Origin: Chrysomallon squamiferum | Lineage: Eukaryota > Mollusca > Gastropoda > Neomphalida > Peltospiridae | Length of the DNA: 64,000 nucleotides | Direction: 5' to 3' | Assembly (NCBI GenBank): GCA_012295275.1 | Contig: CM022668.1 | Location: forward strand, 1,955,637 to 2,019,636 | Shown here: one piece after another, positions 24,862 to 52,375 of the stretch | Layout of the letters: every line of letters begins with the position of its first letter | Numbering within the stretch: position 1 is the stretch's first letter | Made by a program: the position numbers and the translations under genes | The notes under the pieces: model-generated | Seen by the model: the letters and a program-made list of their open reading frames with translations, nothing else | Told to the model about the DNA's origin: nothing | The model's database searches: none

Positions 24862-25173
24862 TATGTGTATGTATATATGTGTTAATGCATGTGTGTTCCA
24901 AAATATGCAAATCTAATTTGATATATTAGAAGTGCTGCTGTTGTTTAAGTAACAAAATCTGGCTCATTTACATTACGAACAATTACAAATATAAAAAAAA
25001 TATAAAAAATTTATGATGTCCAAAAGCTTATTGTTATTAACAACTGACGATTCTGATAAATCAAATATTACCTCAGGTTCCAAAAACACTTCCACCTTTT
25101 CATGTCCGTTTGTCTGTACTTCGCCAATTCCGCGACTGAGAAGCGAGAGATTCAAGGCACCCACACCAGCCAT
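198..25173 (-). CDS. KIAA2012: KIAA2012-like gene, 21 exons, 3' end outside window
   Basis: This is a gene-level entry; the exons are listed separately. I recognise the protein as a homologue of vertebrate KIAA2012, which has no assigned biochemical function. The evidence is the N terminus (LSLLSRG, then EVFLEPE), the block [18 protein letters not shown], and the block [13 protein letters not shown] followed by a GYI-containing segment, all in the order I recall for the vertebrate protein. Twenty-one exons give about 1,430 codons, and the reading frame is open across every junction except inside exon 6. After roughly residue 320 the protein turns into charged, Ser/Asp/Glu/Lys-rich, probably disordered sequence. 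It includes 15 tandem octapeptides (exon 13) and a 386-codon exon (exon 16). No signal peptide or membrane segment is seen, so it is probably intracellular. Exons 8 to 16 are almost all phase 1-1. The last exon seen ends in phase 2, so the gene continues past position 1. Confidence 0.85.
325..845. repeat. degenerate ~23-bp minisatellite
   Basis: About twenty diverged copies of a unit like AACTGAAACTAGAACAAAGAT fill almost the whole intron between exons 20 and 21. They start only a few bases from the exon 21 acceptor. The long open frames across it are repeat artefacts. Confidence 0.85.
893..1102 (-). CDS. KIAA2012: KIAA2012-like, exon 20
   Basis: Seventy codons, phase 1-1, acceptor TTTCTAG and donor GTCAGC. 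It encodes [20 protein letters not shown] followed by [20 protein letters not shown] and [19 protein letters not shown]. The donor was chosen over a GTCAAT 7 bases downstream because exon 21 needs phase 1. No known domain; the acidic [14 protein letters not shown] stretch looks structured enough to be conserved. Confidence 0.8.
1140..1290. repeat. GATA and GT microsatellites
   Basis: A short (GATA)n tract followed by a (GT)n-rich tract in the intron between exons 19 and 20. Nothing else is seen there. Confidence 0.8.
1420..1516 (-). CDS. KIAA2012: KIAA2012-like, exon 19
   Basis: Acceptor AACAG and donor GTAAAT; phase 0 in, phase 1 out. It encodes [20 protein letters not shown] and then [12 protein letters not shown], an amphipathic and probably helical segment. 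No domain is recognised. Confidence 0.8.
2373..2453 (-). CDS. KIAA2012: KIAA2012-like, exon 18
   Basis: Twenty-seven codons, phase 0-0, between a TTTTAG acceptor and a GTAAGA donor. The product [20 protein letters not shown] then VQEFINT is in a frame different from the long low-complexity open frames that overlap it. The phase matches exons 17 and 19, which is the main support. Confidence 0.7.
2480..2635. repeat. (CAAA)n and (AAAT)n tracts
   Basis: Two simple-repeat tracts flank a short unique stretch just upstream of exon 18 in the sense of transcription. They create spurious Leu/Phe/Cys-rich open frames on the minus strand. Confidence 0.9.
2837..2975. repeat. (CA)n microsatellite
   Basis: Interrupted (CA)n in the 1.5-kb intron between exons 17 and 18. 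The rest of that intron is AT-rich with no recognisable element. Confidence 0.9.
4002..4117 (-). CDS. KIAA2012: KIAA2012-like, exon 17
   Basis: Acceptor TTTCAG and donor GTAAAG; phase 1 in, phase 0 out. It encodes ESAEQ-type acidic residues, then [20 protein letters not shown] and [12 protein letters not shown]. This looks like an amphipathic helix and possibly a short coiled coil. GC content and codon use are clearly above the surrounding intron. Confidence 0.8.
4940..5030. repeat. (GT)n microsatellite
   Basis: GT-rich tract in the intron between exons 16 and 17. Further on, 5250-5500 is a CAT/AAT-rich imperfect trinucleotide region. No gene is seen. Confidence 0.85.
5618..6775 (-). CDS. 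KIAA2012: KIAA2012-like, exon 16: large disordered exon
   Basis: A single 386-codon exon, phase 1-1, with acceptor CAAAATAG and donor GTACAC after a TRP-encoding triplet. The product is very rich in Ser, Asp, Glu, Lys and Thr. It contains acidic runs (ESDDDE), basic runs (KKVKKH), many SxxE/SxE sites and a proline patch [11 protein letters not shown] near its end. It has no cysteine clusters, membrane segments or known fold, so it is probably intrinsically disordered and phosphorylated. Its open frame is the longest in the window. The flanking bases on both sides are simple repeats and not coding, so the exon limits come from splice consensus and phase. Confidence 0.88.
6857..7180. repeat. 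(CATA)n/(TA)n/(CA)n tract
   Basis: Compound tetra- and dinucleotide repeats immediately upstream, in transcription sense, of the exon 16 acceptor. Overlapping Tyr/Ile/Cys-rich open frames are artefacts. Confidence 0.9.
7720..8470. repeat. ~56-bp AT-rich minisatellite next to exon 15 donor
   Basis: About twelve diverged copies of a unit containing AAGTTTATATTAAGTATTAA and AATATTTAACTTTGTTTTA. The copy closest to exon 15 (about 8420-8487) includes the real 5' splice site. Internal copies carry the degenerate equivalent of the donor, so the array looks seeded at the exon-intron junction. Confidence 0.8.
8488..8610 (-). CDS. KIAA2012: KIAA2012-like, exon 15
   Basis: Forty-one codons, phase 1-1; acceptor GACTAG, donor GTAAAT. 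It encodes [20 protein letters not shown] and then [20 protein letters not shown]. Acidic and Ser/Thr-rich. [11 protein letters not shown] is the only hydrophobic patch and might be a short linear motif. Confidence 0.82.
8690..9060. repeat. poly-T, (TTTA)n, (AAAT)n and (CAAA)n tracts
   Basis: Low-complexity intron between exons 14 and 15, made of T-rich and A-rich simple repeats in near inverted order. No gene is seen. Confidence 0.85.
9089..9235 (-). CDS. KIAA2012: KIAA2012-like, exon 14
   Basis: Forty-nine codons, phase 1-1; acceptor TTTTCAG, donor GTTAGT. It encodes [20 protein letters not shown], then [20 protein letters not shown] and ARTDLDRGI. The [21 protein letters not shown] pattern hints at short beta strands, but I cannot assign a fold. 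Confidence 0.82.
9236..10864. other. intron 13, no gene seen
   Basis: A 1.6-kb AT-rich intron. It holds (AAT)n-rich tracts at about 9710-9870 and repetitive A-rich sequence at 10370-10730 with recurring AAGAAAAATTATATGAAT. Open frames here are short and have no codon bias. Confidence 0.6.
10865..11263 (-). CDS. KIAA2012: KIAA2012-like, exon 13: 15 tandem octapeptides
   Basis: A 133-codon exon, phase 1-1, with acceptor ATTTCAG and donor GTGAAG. After an acidic start (EYSDEEE) come fifteen tandem copies of an eight-residue unit of the form S-D-Q-S-x-L-D-K/Q, encoded by a 24-bp minisatellite. The central copies ([16 protein letters not shown]) are nearly identical. Outer copies diverge, for example TDLLLGDK and DDQLVGDK, while keeping Gln at position 3 and Leu at position 5 or 6. 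The repeat stays in frame with both neighbours. The regular Leu spacing could form a short solenoid or coiled segment; that is inference. Two overlapping open frames in other registers are shadows of this repeat. Confidence 0.85.
11592..11657 (-). CDS. KIAA2012: KIAA2012-like, exon 12
   Basis: Twenty-two codons, phase 1-1; acceptor TTTCCAG, donor GTAAGT. It encodes [20 protein letters not shown] then KG, a basic Ser/Gln-rich linker. It is supported by splice consensus and phase only. Confidence 0.7.
11945..12001 (-). CDS. KIAA2012: KIAA2012-like, exon 11
   Basis: Nineteen codons, phase 1-1; acceptor TTTTCAG, donor GTAAGA. It encodes [20 protein letters not shown] short acidic linker exon supported by splice consensus and phase. 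Confidence 0.72.
12323..12421 (-). CDS. KIAA2012: KIAA2012-like, exon 10
   Basis: Thirty-three codons, phase 1-1; acceptor GTTTCAG, donor GTAAAC. It encodes [20 protein letters not shown] then [13 protein letters not shown]. Pro/Ser-rich with two SP motifs; probably disordered. Confidence 0.8.
12425..12790. repeat. ~15-bp minisatellite
   Basis: Degenerate copies of AACACATACATTATT / AATGCATACATTATC abut the exon 10 acceptor and fill half of the intron between exons 9 and 10. Confidence 0.85.
12848..12949. repeat. ~100-bp dispersed repeat, copy A
   Basis: The segment around ATAATACAGAATATTGTATG and GTAGACAGCAACATATGTTA recurs with few changes at about 15367-15451 in the same orientation. It is unrelated to the flanking minisatellite, so it is probably a dispersed element of unknown class. 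Confidence 0.7.
13030..13236 (-). CDS. KIAA2012: KIAA2012-like, exon 9
   Basis: Sixty-nine codons, phase 1-1; acceptor TATCAG, donor GTAAGT. It encodes [20 protein letters not shown], then [20 protein letters not shown] and [14 protein letters not shown], with two closely related proline motifs, HLPPIK and PLPPID. These LPPI motifs look like short linear binding motifs. The high GC content compared with the introns supports coding. Confidence 0.85.
13360..13425. repeat. (GT)n and (GTAT)n microsatellite
   Basis: Dinucleotide tract passing into a tetranucleotide tract in the intron between exons 8 and 9. Confidence 0.9.
13634..13775 (-). CDS. KIAA2012: KIAA2012-like, exon 8
   Basis: Phase 0 in, phase 1 out; acceptor TTTTCAG and a weaker donor GTACGG. 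It encodes [20 protein letters not shown], then [20 protein letters not shown] and HEKTRHK. A longer open frame on this strand covers the same bases in another register. The chosen register is the one compatible with exons 7 and 9. Confidence 0.7.
14382..14603 (-). CDS. KIAA2012: KIAA2012-like, exon 7
   Basis: Seventy-four codons, phase 0-0; acceptor ATTTTAG, donor GTAATT. It encodes [20 protein letters not shown], then [20 protein letters not shown] and an Arg/Leu-rich [18 protein letters not shown], ending [15 protein letters not shown]. The hydrophobic start is followed by PPLK and KIPS motifs typical of KIAA2012-type Pro/Lys segments. The Arg-rich middle is unusual for the rest of the protein. 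Confidence 0.78.
15367..15451. repeat. ~100-bp dispersed repeat, copy B
   Basis: Closely matches copy A at 12848-12949, sharing TACAGAATATTGTATGTAGA and TATGTTACATAACTCTAA in the same orientation. Confidence 0.7.
17630..17740. repeat. (CA)n/(CATA)n/(GA)n compound repeat
   Basis: Compound microsatellite in intron 6. Cys/Val-rich and His/Thr-rich open frames on both strands are artefacts of it. Confidence 0.92.
19414..19535 (-). CDS. KIAA2012: KIAA2012-like, exon 6, apparent frameshift
   Basis: Good acceptor (ATGTAG) and donor (GTGAGT). From the exon 5 phase the frame reads [20 protein letters not shown] then IRKISAHTP, and then meets a TGA. From the donor backwards the frame that joins exon 7 reads [13 protein letters not shown]. 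The two frames meet at GCACACACACCCCTG (minus strand, about 19445-19459), and the exon length is 3n+2. A one-base loss or two-base gain there would explain it: assembly error, polymorphism or genuine mutation. The internal GTAAAA does not offer a plausible splice solution. Confidence 0.7.
20081..20271 (-). CDS. KIAA2012: KIAA2012-like, exon 5
   Basis: Phase 1 in, phase 0 out; acceptor ATTTCAG, donor GTGAGT. It encodes [20 protein letters not shown], then [20 protein letters not shown] and [20 protein letters not shown] before KKQQ. The first part is strongly charged and probably coiled coil; the second, [20 protein letters not shown], looks like an amphipathic helix. Confidence 0.85.
20620..20870. 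repeat. (TAG)n, (AAT)n and (AAG)n tracts
   Basis: Successive trinucleotide tracts in the intron between exons 4 and 5. They give poly-Ser, poly-Tyr and poly-Leu open frames that are not genes. Confidence 0.95.
20888..21073 (-). CDS. KIAA2012: KIAA2012-like, exon 4
   Basis: Sixty-two codons, phase 1-1; acceptor TATTCAG, donor GTGAGT. It encodes [20 protein letters not shown], then [20 protein letters not shown] and [20 protein letters not shown]. The first residue pair completes the GYI that follows the SAKRYL block, as in vertebrate KIAA2012. This is the end of the recognisable conserved N-terminal region. Confidence 0.87.
21589..21745 (-). CDS. KIAA2012: KIAA2012-like, exon 3
   Basis: Phase 0 in, phase 1 out; acceptor AACAG, donor GTGAAA. 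It encodes [20 protein letters not shown], then [20 protein letters not shown] and [26 protein letters not shown] is the most diagnostic block for the KIAA2012 family. The GTTACCATGGTAAC palindrome overlaps the acceptor on the intron side. Confidence 0.88.
21748..21761. promoter_or_regulatory. X-box-like palindrome GTTACCATGGTAAC
   Basis: A perfect 14-bp inverted repeat matching the RFX X-box form GTNRCC-N2-RGYAAC, lying 3 bases inside intron 2. RFX factors drive many ciliary genes, but an intronic site could be chance. It also overlaps the exon 3 acceptor. Confidence 0.4.
21770..21970. repeat. (AAT)n and (TAG)n microsatellite
   Basis: About 130 bp of (AAT)n then a (TAG)n run in intron 2. 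It produces poly-Asn, poly-Ile and poly-Tyr open frames. Confidence 0.95.
22185..22469 (-). CDS. KIAA2012: KIAA2012-like, exon 2
   Basis: Ninety-five codons, phase 0-0; acceptor ATTTCAG, donor GTGAGT. It encodes [20 protein letters not shown], then a Ser/Gly segment, then [19 protein letters not shown], and ends [20 protein letters not shown]. The LPKTF.TRKGAL.L.SE block and the following hTl-DL...I..YG segment are the family signature as I remember it. An overlapping open frame in another register is a shadow. Confidence 0.9.
22580..22695. repeat. (CTGT)n and (CTAT)n tetranucleotides
   Basis: Two adjacent tetranucleotide tracts in intron 1, just upstream of exon 2. Confidence 0.95.
22696..25071. 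other. intron 1, no gene seen
   Basis: AT-rich intron with (GT)n tracts near 23460-23540 and 23770-23800, and a (TA)n/(GA)n tract at 24778-24856. No splice-supported open frames. Confidence 0.6.
25072..25173 (-). CDS. KIAA2012: KIAA2012-like, exon 1 with start codon
   Basis: ATG at 25173-25171, then 34 codons to the donor CTGAG|GTAATA. It encodes [20 protein letters not shown] then [14 protein letters not shown]. The start is chosen because LSLLSRG followed by VEVFLEPE matches the N terminus of KIAA2012 and no upstream in-frame ATG continues it. The open frame beyond the donor is intron. Confidence 0.9.
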
Positions 25174-25399
25174 GCTAATTTACGTGTCACCCTAACTCCA
25201 ACTTACAAAACCGTGTTTTAGACGTGACCGCTCTGACAACTAAATCTGTTATTTTATTTACAACACTTCTGCATTTTTAATAACAATACTGAAAGATAAC
25301 TAGTAATCCATGTCTTGTTTAGTGCATGTCAGTTTACACAGCGAATACTCGAATCTCGTTAATCTTGTTAAAGATAACATCGATAAAAAGGGGCACTTT

Positions 25400-25445
25400 C
25401 TTCCGCCATGTTGTTTATTCGTTGCTGGGTGTCGTGACGTCACAC
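25400..25445. promoter_or_regulatory. CRE and YY1-like sites upstream of gene 1
   Basis: A perfect palindromic CRE, TGACGTCA, lies at 25435-25442, and a YY1-like CCGCCATGTTG at 25403-25413. They are 230-270 bp upstream of the start codon, in a locally GC- and CpG-richer patch. A role as proximal promoter is inference. Confidence 0.5.
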
Positions 25446-25781
25446 TAATGAGCTCGTAAATCAGGTTTAACACCCACAAGTGACATGAATCGAATCTATG
25501 AATCGCCATTTTTAAAGTTTAAGTAATTGATTTGGTGATATATATTTTACTTATATTTCTACTTGATATTGTTATTAAAGAATTAATATGATTAATATAA
25601 TTTTATGTTCATGTTTATATTTCTATGAAACGTATAATTATTTATAAGAGCAAAATTTACGTTATTTTATTTTATTTTATTTTATTTCATTTATTAATGA
25701 TTTTATCATCTATTTCATTGTATTTATTTATTTACTTATTTTTTATATTTCTCTCTTCTGTATTTCTTTACAGGAATAACG

Positions 25782-25782
<1 letters not shown>

Positions 25783-25842
<60 letters not shown>
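25783..25842. repeat. (GT)n microsatellite
   Basis: About 60 bp of nearly pure (GT)n in the intergenic region. Confidence 0.95.
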
Positions 25843-25846
<4 letters not shown>

Positions 25847-25879
25847 AGGAAATATATATTACTAGGAAATATGTATAAT

Positions 25880-25960
25880 CAGTGACGGATTTAGGTAGAA
25901 GCTAAACAAACTAAAGTTTAGGGCCTCACAGTCTGCATGGGGCGTCAAGAAGATTCCACG
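25880..25960. repeat. possible transposon end
   Basis: CAGTGACGGATTTAGGTAGA followed by AGTTTAGGGCCTCACA resembles terminal sequences of DNA transposons with a CAGTGGCGGAT start. I see no partner end, so this is weak. Confidence 0.3.
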
Positions 25961-26159
25961 TTAGGTTTTATAGTCACTTTTACCTTAGGTAATCCTATCA
26001 CATTACTTGAGGTTATGTAGTACTGATGCCGTCGTTCGTCGTCAATTTAGAAGAGCTGAGTATACAGTACTTAGTATTAATAATGATTACCTATTTGTAT
26101 AATTTTGTATTTATATAATATTTATAATCGTAAAACTGTAATATTAGTTTGGACTGACA

Positions 26160-26820
26160 AACAGTGTCACAAGAGTGTGCTGAACTCAGTACCTTGTATG
26201 GTCACCAGCAATAGCAATCACTGCACGACATCTCCTTGGAATGAATGAGTCTGAACCTGTGCACGTGGAGTCCTAGCCCATTCTTCCTGCAGTGCATAAA
26301 AGAGTTGAGGAAACGTCTGAGGTCCTGGTACAAATCTGTCCACTTTGTCACACTCATGTTCAGTGGGGTTGACTTTAAGCGATGTTAATGGCCTTGGCAG
26401 AACATTAATCTTTGCATTCTGTAGGAAACCCACAGTTATGTGTGATGTCTGCAGCCTGGTACTGTCTCGCCGAAAGATTTCTCTTTGTCGATCCAAAATG
26501 GAAAGGCAGATAATTTCTTCCCTGTAGCATACAGCTGTCAGGCTGCCTTGTGTGAACACAGGTCTACTTCTGTCTCCCCAACATCATAACACTCCTTTCA
26601 CTGAATCTGTCGCCTTGATAACGTAGCTGTTGTCAAAATGTCCATTGCGGTGTTTGTAAACTCTTGTATGTCCATCAGGTCGCTGTCGAAGGAAACGTGA
26701 CTCGTCACTGAACCATTCTCACCCCCACTTTCCCACGTTCCATCCCAGAACATTCGTACCCGTAAACCACCTTCTTGAAGTCAGTTCCATACAGTTTGTG
26801 CAGATACCTTCTCAGTATTA
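26160..26820 (-). mobile_element. degraded Tc1-like (Tc1/mariner) transposase
   Basis: Read on the minus strand, fragments follow the Tc1-like DDE order. WFSDESRFLRQRPDGHTRVY lies at about 26710-26650, with the second catalytic Asp in FSDESRF. A QTSHITVGFLQNAKINVLPR stretch follows, then NPTEHECDKVDR, and then PQTFPQLFYALQEEWARTP at about 26320-26260. The residue usually Asp in the SPDLNP motif is changed (SLKVNP). Stops and frame changes separate the fragments, so it is inactive. The left limit near CAGTGTCACA at 26165 and the right limit are approximate; no clear inverted repeats were found. Confidence 0.8.
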
Positions 26821-28608
26821 TTATTTGATAATATTATTTTAAAAATATCTTACTAATTCTATTATTTATTTATTTATTTATTTATTATTATTATTATTAT
26901 TACGTTTATGTGGATGGCACCTAATTATATAATCTATCTATCTATTCAATGTCTGCATGTCTGTCTATCTCTCTATCTATCTAACTGTCTGTATGTCTAT
27001 CTCTCTCTGTTTCTATCCACCCATCCCTTCAGTATGTCTATTTGTATTTGTCTCCATCTGTCTATGTTTCTAAGTTTCAGTCATTAAGTGTACCATACTG
27101 AGTGTACGTAGTCAGTGTAAAATGAACTGTGATGTCAGTGAAAACAGCACATAATATTTTTGTGTTTCATGTTGCATACTTTCTGGTAACCCAGCTTTGA
27201 GATCTTACCTGACTGGCAGTTTTCGACATTCACCACCATTTTGTAAGCATAAACATTTAACTATACACACACACGTGCGCACGCGCGCACACACACACAC
27301 ACACTGATACATTACATACATAGATACAACTTACACCCCCCATACCTTTAACTGGAACAGCTGAATAGAACTGTCTTTTCAAATAAAGTTATTGTAGGCT
27401 GTGTAAACCTAGTAATAATGTAACGATTAGATGAAATCAAAATAGGCAAACTAATTCTGCTTTGAATTTGCTTTTCAGAAAGTGAGTCTTCTGTTTTCTG
27501 ATATTTTAATATATATTTAATATTTAACATCGATTTCATCTTTCTTTTGACTGAAAGATGAATTCTACATTTCTGTGTATATTTATTTGGTGATATAGTT
27601 TATTTATTTATTTGATTGTTTCTTTGATTATTCATTCATTTATATATTTTTAAATTGTTTTTAAGTTGTTTCTTTGTTCCTTTCTTATATAGACAATTAT
27701 AAATTATAATATATGCACCAATAACCACTGATGTTTGAACGTCTTTGCGTGTGTATATACGTTTTTGTGCGAGTGTGCGTGAATGTGCAAGAGTATGATT
27801 TCATTTTAGCTGGAGAGTAGAAATGTATGGGTTGAATATGTTTTGTCTCAATGTTTGTTTTACTTTTTCTCCCTCTCTGATATACTTACACACAGGTTGA
27901 AAACTCAGTAAATAATTCAATTATATAAACTTAAAGACATGTTTATATGTAACTCATAGTTCATGAGATAAACAATATCCAATGAACAATGATTAGAAAT
28001 TATTTCATCTGCATCCAGTGAACAGTGAAAAATTAGAAATTATTTCGTCTCAATTAAGGCAGTGAAGGTGAGCGAGGTAGGATTTTAGTTGTTGTTAAAC
28101 ATTCATAGTTTGCTGTATTCCAGAAGTATTCCCCATCCTCAGAGTAAAGTGTTACTGAATGCTGATTTGTTTTACGTTGACGAAAATTCTTTTGTCTTCA
28201 AATCTGTATCACCACTGAAACCATCCATCAGTTTAGAGATTTATACGAAGTTAAGTATTCATTTTATGTATTAAAATAAAATTAAAAAGTCAGAAGAAGT
28301 ATTACTAATTTATTAAAATTCTTTGTATGCTTTTATAGTAAGAAATCTTTGTGCTGAAAGTCAATTTTTTTATTTATTTGAAGTTTTAAATATAAATGAT
28401 TTAATTCATTCTGTTTCAAGTGAATCATTTCCATTCCTGTTCTTTCTTGTGATATATTTTTGTTTCAGTATTTATTTGCGTGGTATCTATACATATATAT
28501 ATATGTCAGTTTATCATTCATTACCTCACCTGTGGCTATCACTCTCCACCCTTCCTGTTTTTTCTTCTGTTGTTCTCCCCTCTGTCTCACGAATGATAAT
28601 ACTGATAT
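26821..28608. other. intergenic between KIAA2012-like gene and mosaic gene 3' end
   Basis: Contains (TTA)n and (CTAT)n tracts at 26860-27010, a (CA)n at 27262-27305, AT-rich sequence, and the probable 3' UTR of the mosaic gene at its right end. No gene is seen. Confidence 0.6.
28471..28476 (-). terminator. candidate poly(A) signal of mosaic gene
   Basis: AATAAA on the minus strand about 135 bases after the stop codon at 28609. Cleavage position not determined. Confidence 0.4.
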
Positions 28609-50663
<22,055 letters not shown>

Positions 50664-51654
50664 GTAAAAATTGTACAAACTGAAAATTTTATATTTAAAA
50701 TAAATTAATTAACATGATAATGATGACAGTAACATTAACTACTATTATTATTATTATCATCATCATCATTATTTTTATCATTGCTGTTGTTGTTGATGAT
50801 GATGCTAATAAATATATAGACCTTTCTTTAAAGTAAAGAAACATTTCTGAAAAAGAAAATGTGGAAGAATACACATTATTTGCTTAATGTAGTGGACCCA
50901 TTACTGTGGCGCATGCTCACATCTTTGTTAAATGTTATTAATTTCTATAAGATAGGCAAAACACAACATACCTTCGATTCTTCTGTAAAAAATAAGTGAA
51001 TTCAAGACTCCTACTAGCTTACAAAAACATCTCTTTTAAATGTTCAGATCTTTTGTCACGAATAAAACGTTGAAATACGAGGCTATTATTTCAAACCGTT
51101 ATCAGTTAATAATTGCTTTGGTTTTGCTTGTATAAAGTATCACAGTCAGAAAGTGTGTCAGTTAAGACCAGTCTCTTTTCAGCAGTTTTTCTTACCACAA
51201 TATGTACTAACATTACGGTTAATTATAGTTATCAGACCAACGTTGTTCTTTTAATGCGTAATGCTATTGTTTTCTTGATAGTCTGTCTGTACGCGTGTGT
51301 GCGGTGTTTATCACGACGTTTTGGACAACGACATAGTTAAAATCAGCAGCATTATTTAATAACAAACACATGTTAGAGCGAACTGATTGTTGGATATATT
51401 ATATATCAAATAAAGTTACACAATTCATTGTTTTACAGATTGTGTGAGTTAATTATCGAACAATGGAATATTACATTTCAATTGTTTCCTTACATTACAA
51501 TGTCATATTTCTTTACCTAGGGTCAGTTAGCATCGTTGTAATAATAATAATAATAATAATAATAATTTTTCCACGAAGCAATCGAGTATTATATTTCAGT
51601 TGTTTCCTTACATGCCGTTTTTCTTGACCTAGGGTCACGTATGTATCAGATATG

Positions 51655-51965
51655 TATTGAATATGTGTGTTGTGTGTATGTGTGTGTGTGTGTGCGTGCG
51701 TGTGTGTTTGTGTTGGTATATGTGTTTATGCAGTACGTATTGTATATATATATATATGAATATGTGTGTGTGTAGTAGGTATGTGTATGTGTTGTGTACA
51801 TATATATGTATGATAATGTATTCATGTGTTTGTGCATATGTATGTATGTATGTAAATATATGGGTGTTTATGTATGTATATATGTACCTGTATGCATATG
51901 TATATGTATTTCTATGCATGCTTGTATGCATGTGTAATTTGTATGTGTGTATGTTTTGGAATGAG
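51655..51965. repeat. (GT)n/(GTAT)n tract
   Basis: Long interrupted GT/TATG-rich region. Tyr/Cys/Met-rich and His/Thr-rich open frames on both strands come from it. Confidence 0.9.
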
Positions 51966-51989
51966 TATTCTGTTCTCTTATGTACGTCT

Positions 51990-52065
51990 GATTAGAGGGC
52001 ACACAGACAATATTCAGAAACGCACTGGCACAGGAGTACAAAGTCCAATCACGACCTCACACACC
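51990..52065 (+). repeat. dispersed repeat family, copy 3
   Basis: Contains CTGATTAGAGGGCACACAGA, CAATATTCAGAAACGCACTG and AAGTCCAATCACGACCTCAC, matching copies 1 and 2. Confidence 0.65.
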
Positions 52066-52149
52066 CAGCTGCCTGCAGTCTGGTGACTATCGACGACCTT
52101 TTTCACTTTTTTATTATTTTCTATTCTATTTTATTTTTCATTTATGTTA

Positions 52150-52267
52150 TACACACACACCCATACACACCCACATCCATCCCCCACACTCTCACACACA
52201 AACACAAACACACACACACACACACACACACACCCACATCCATCCCCCACACTCTCACTCACAAACA

Positions 52268-52306
<39 letters not shown>

Positions 52307-52375
52307 ACATCCATCCCCCCACACACTCACATACAAACACAAACACACACACACACACACATACACACACACGTA
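52150..52375. repeat. CA-rich minisatellite, 3 copies
   Basis: Three units of 65-75 bp, each (CA)n plus CCACATCCATCCCCCACACT. Pro/His/Thr open frames are artefacts. Confidence 0.92.
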
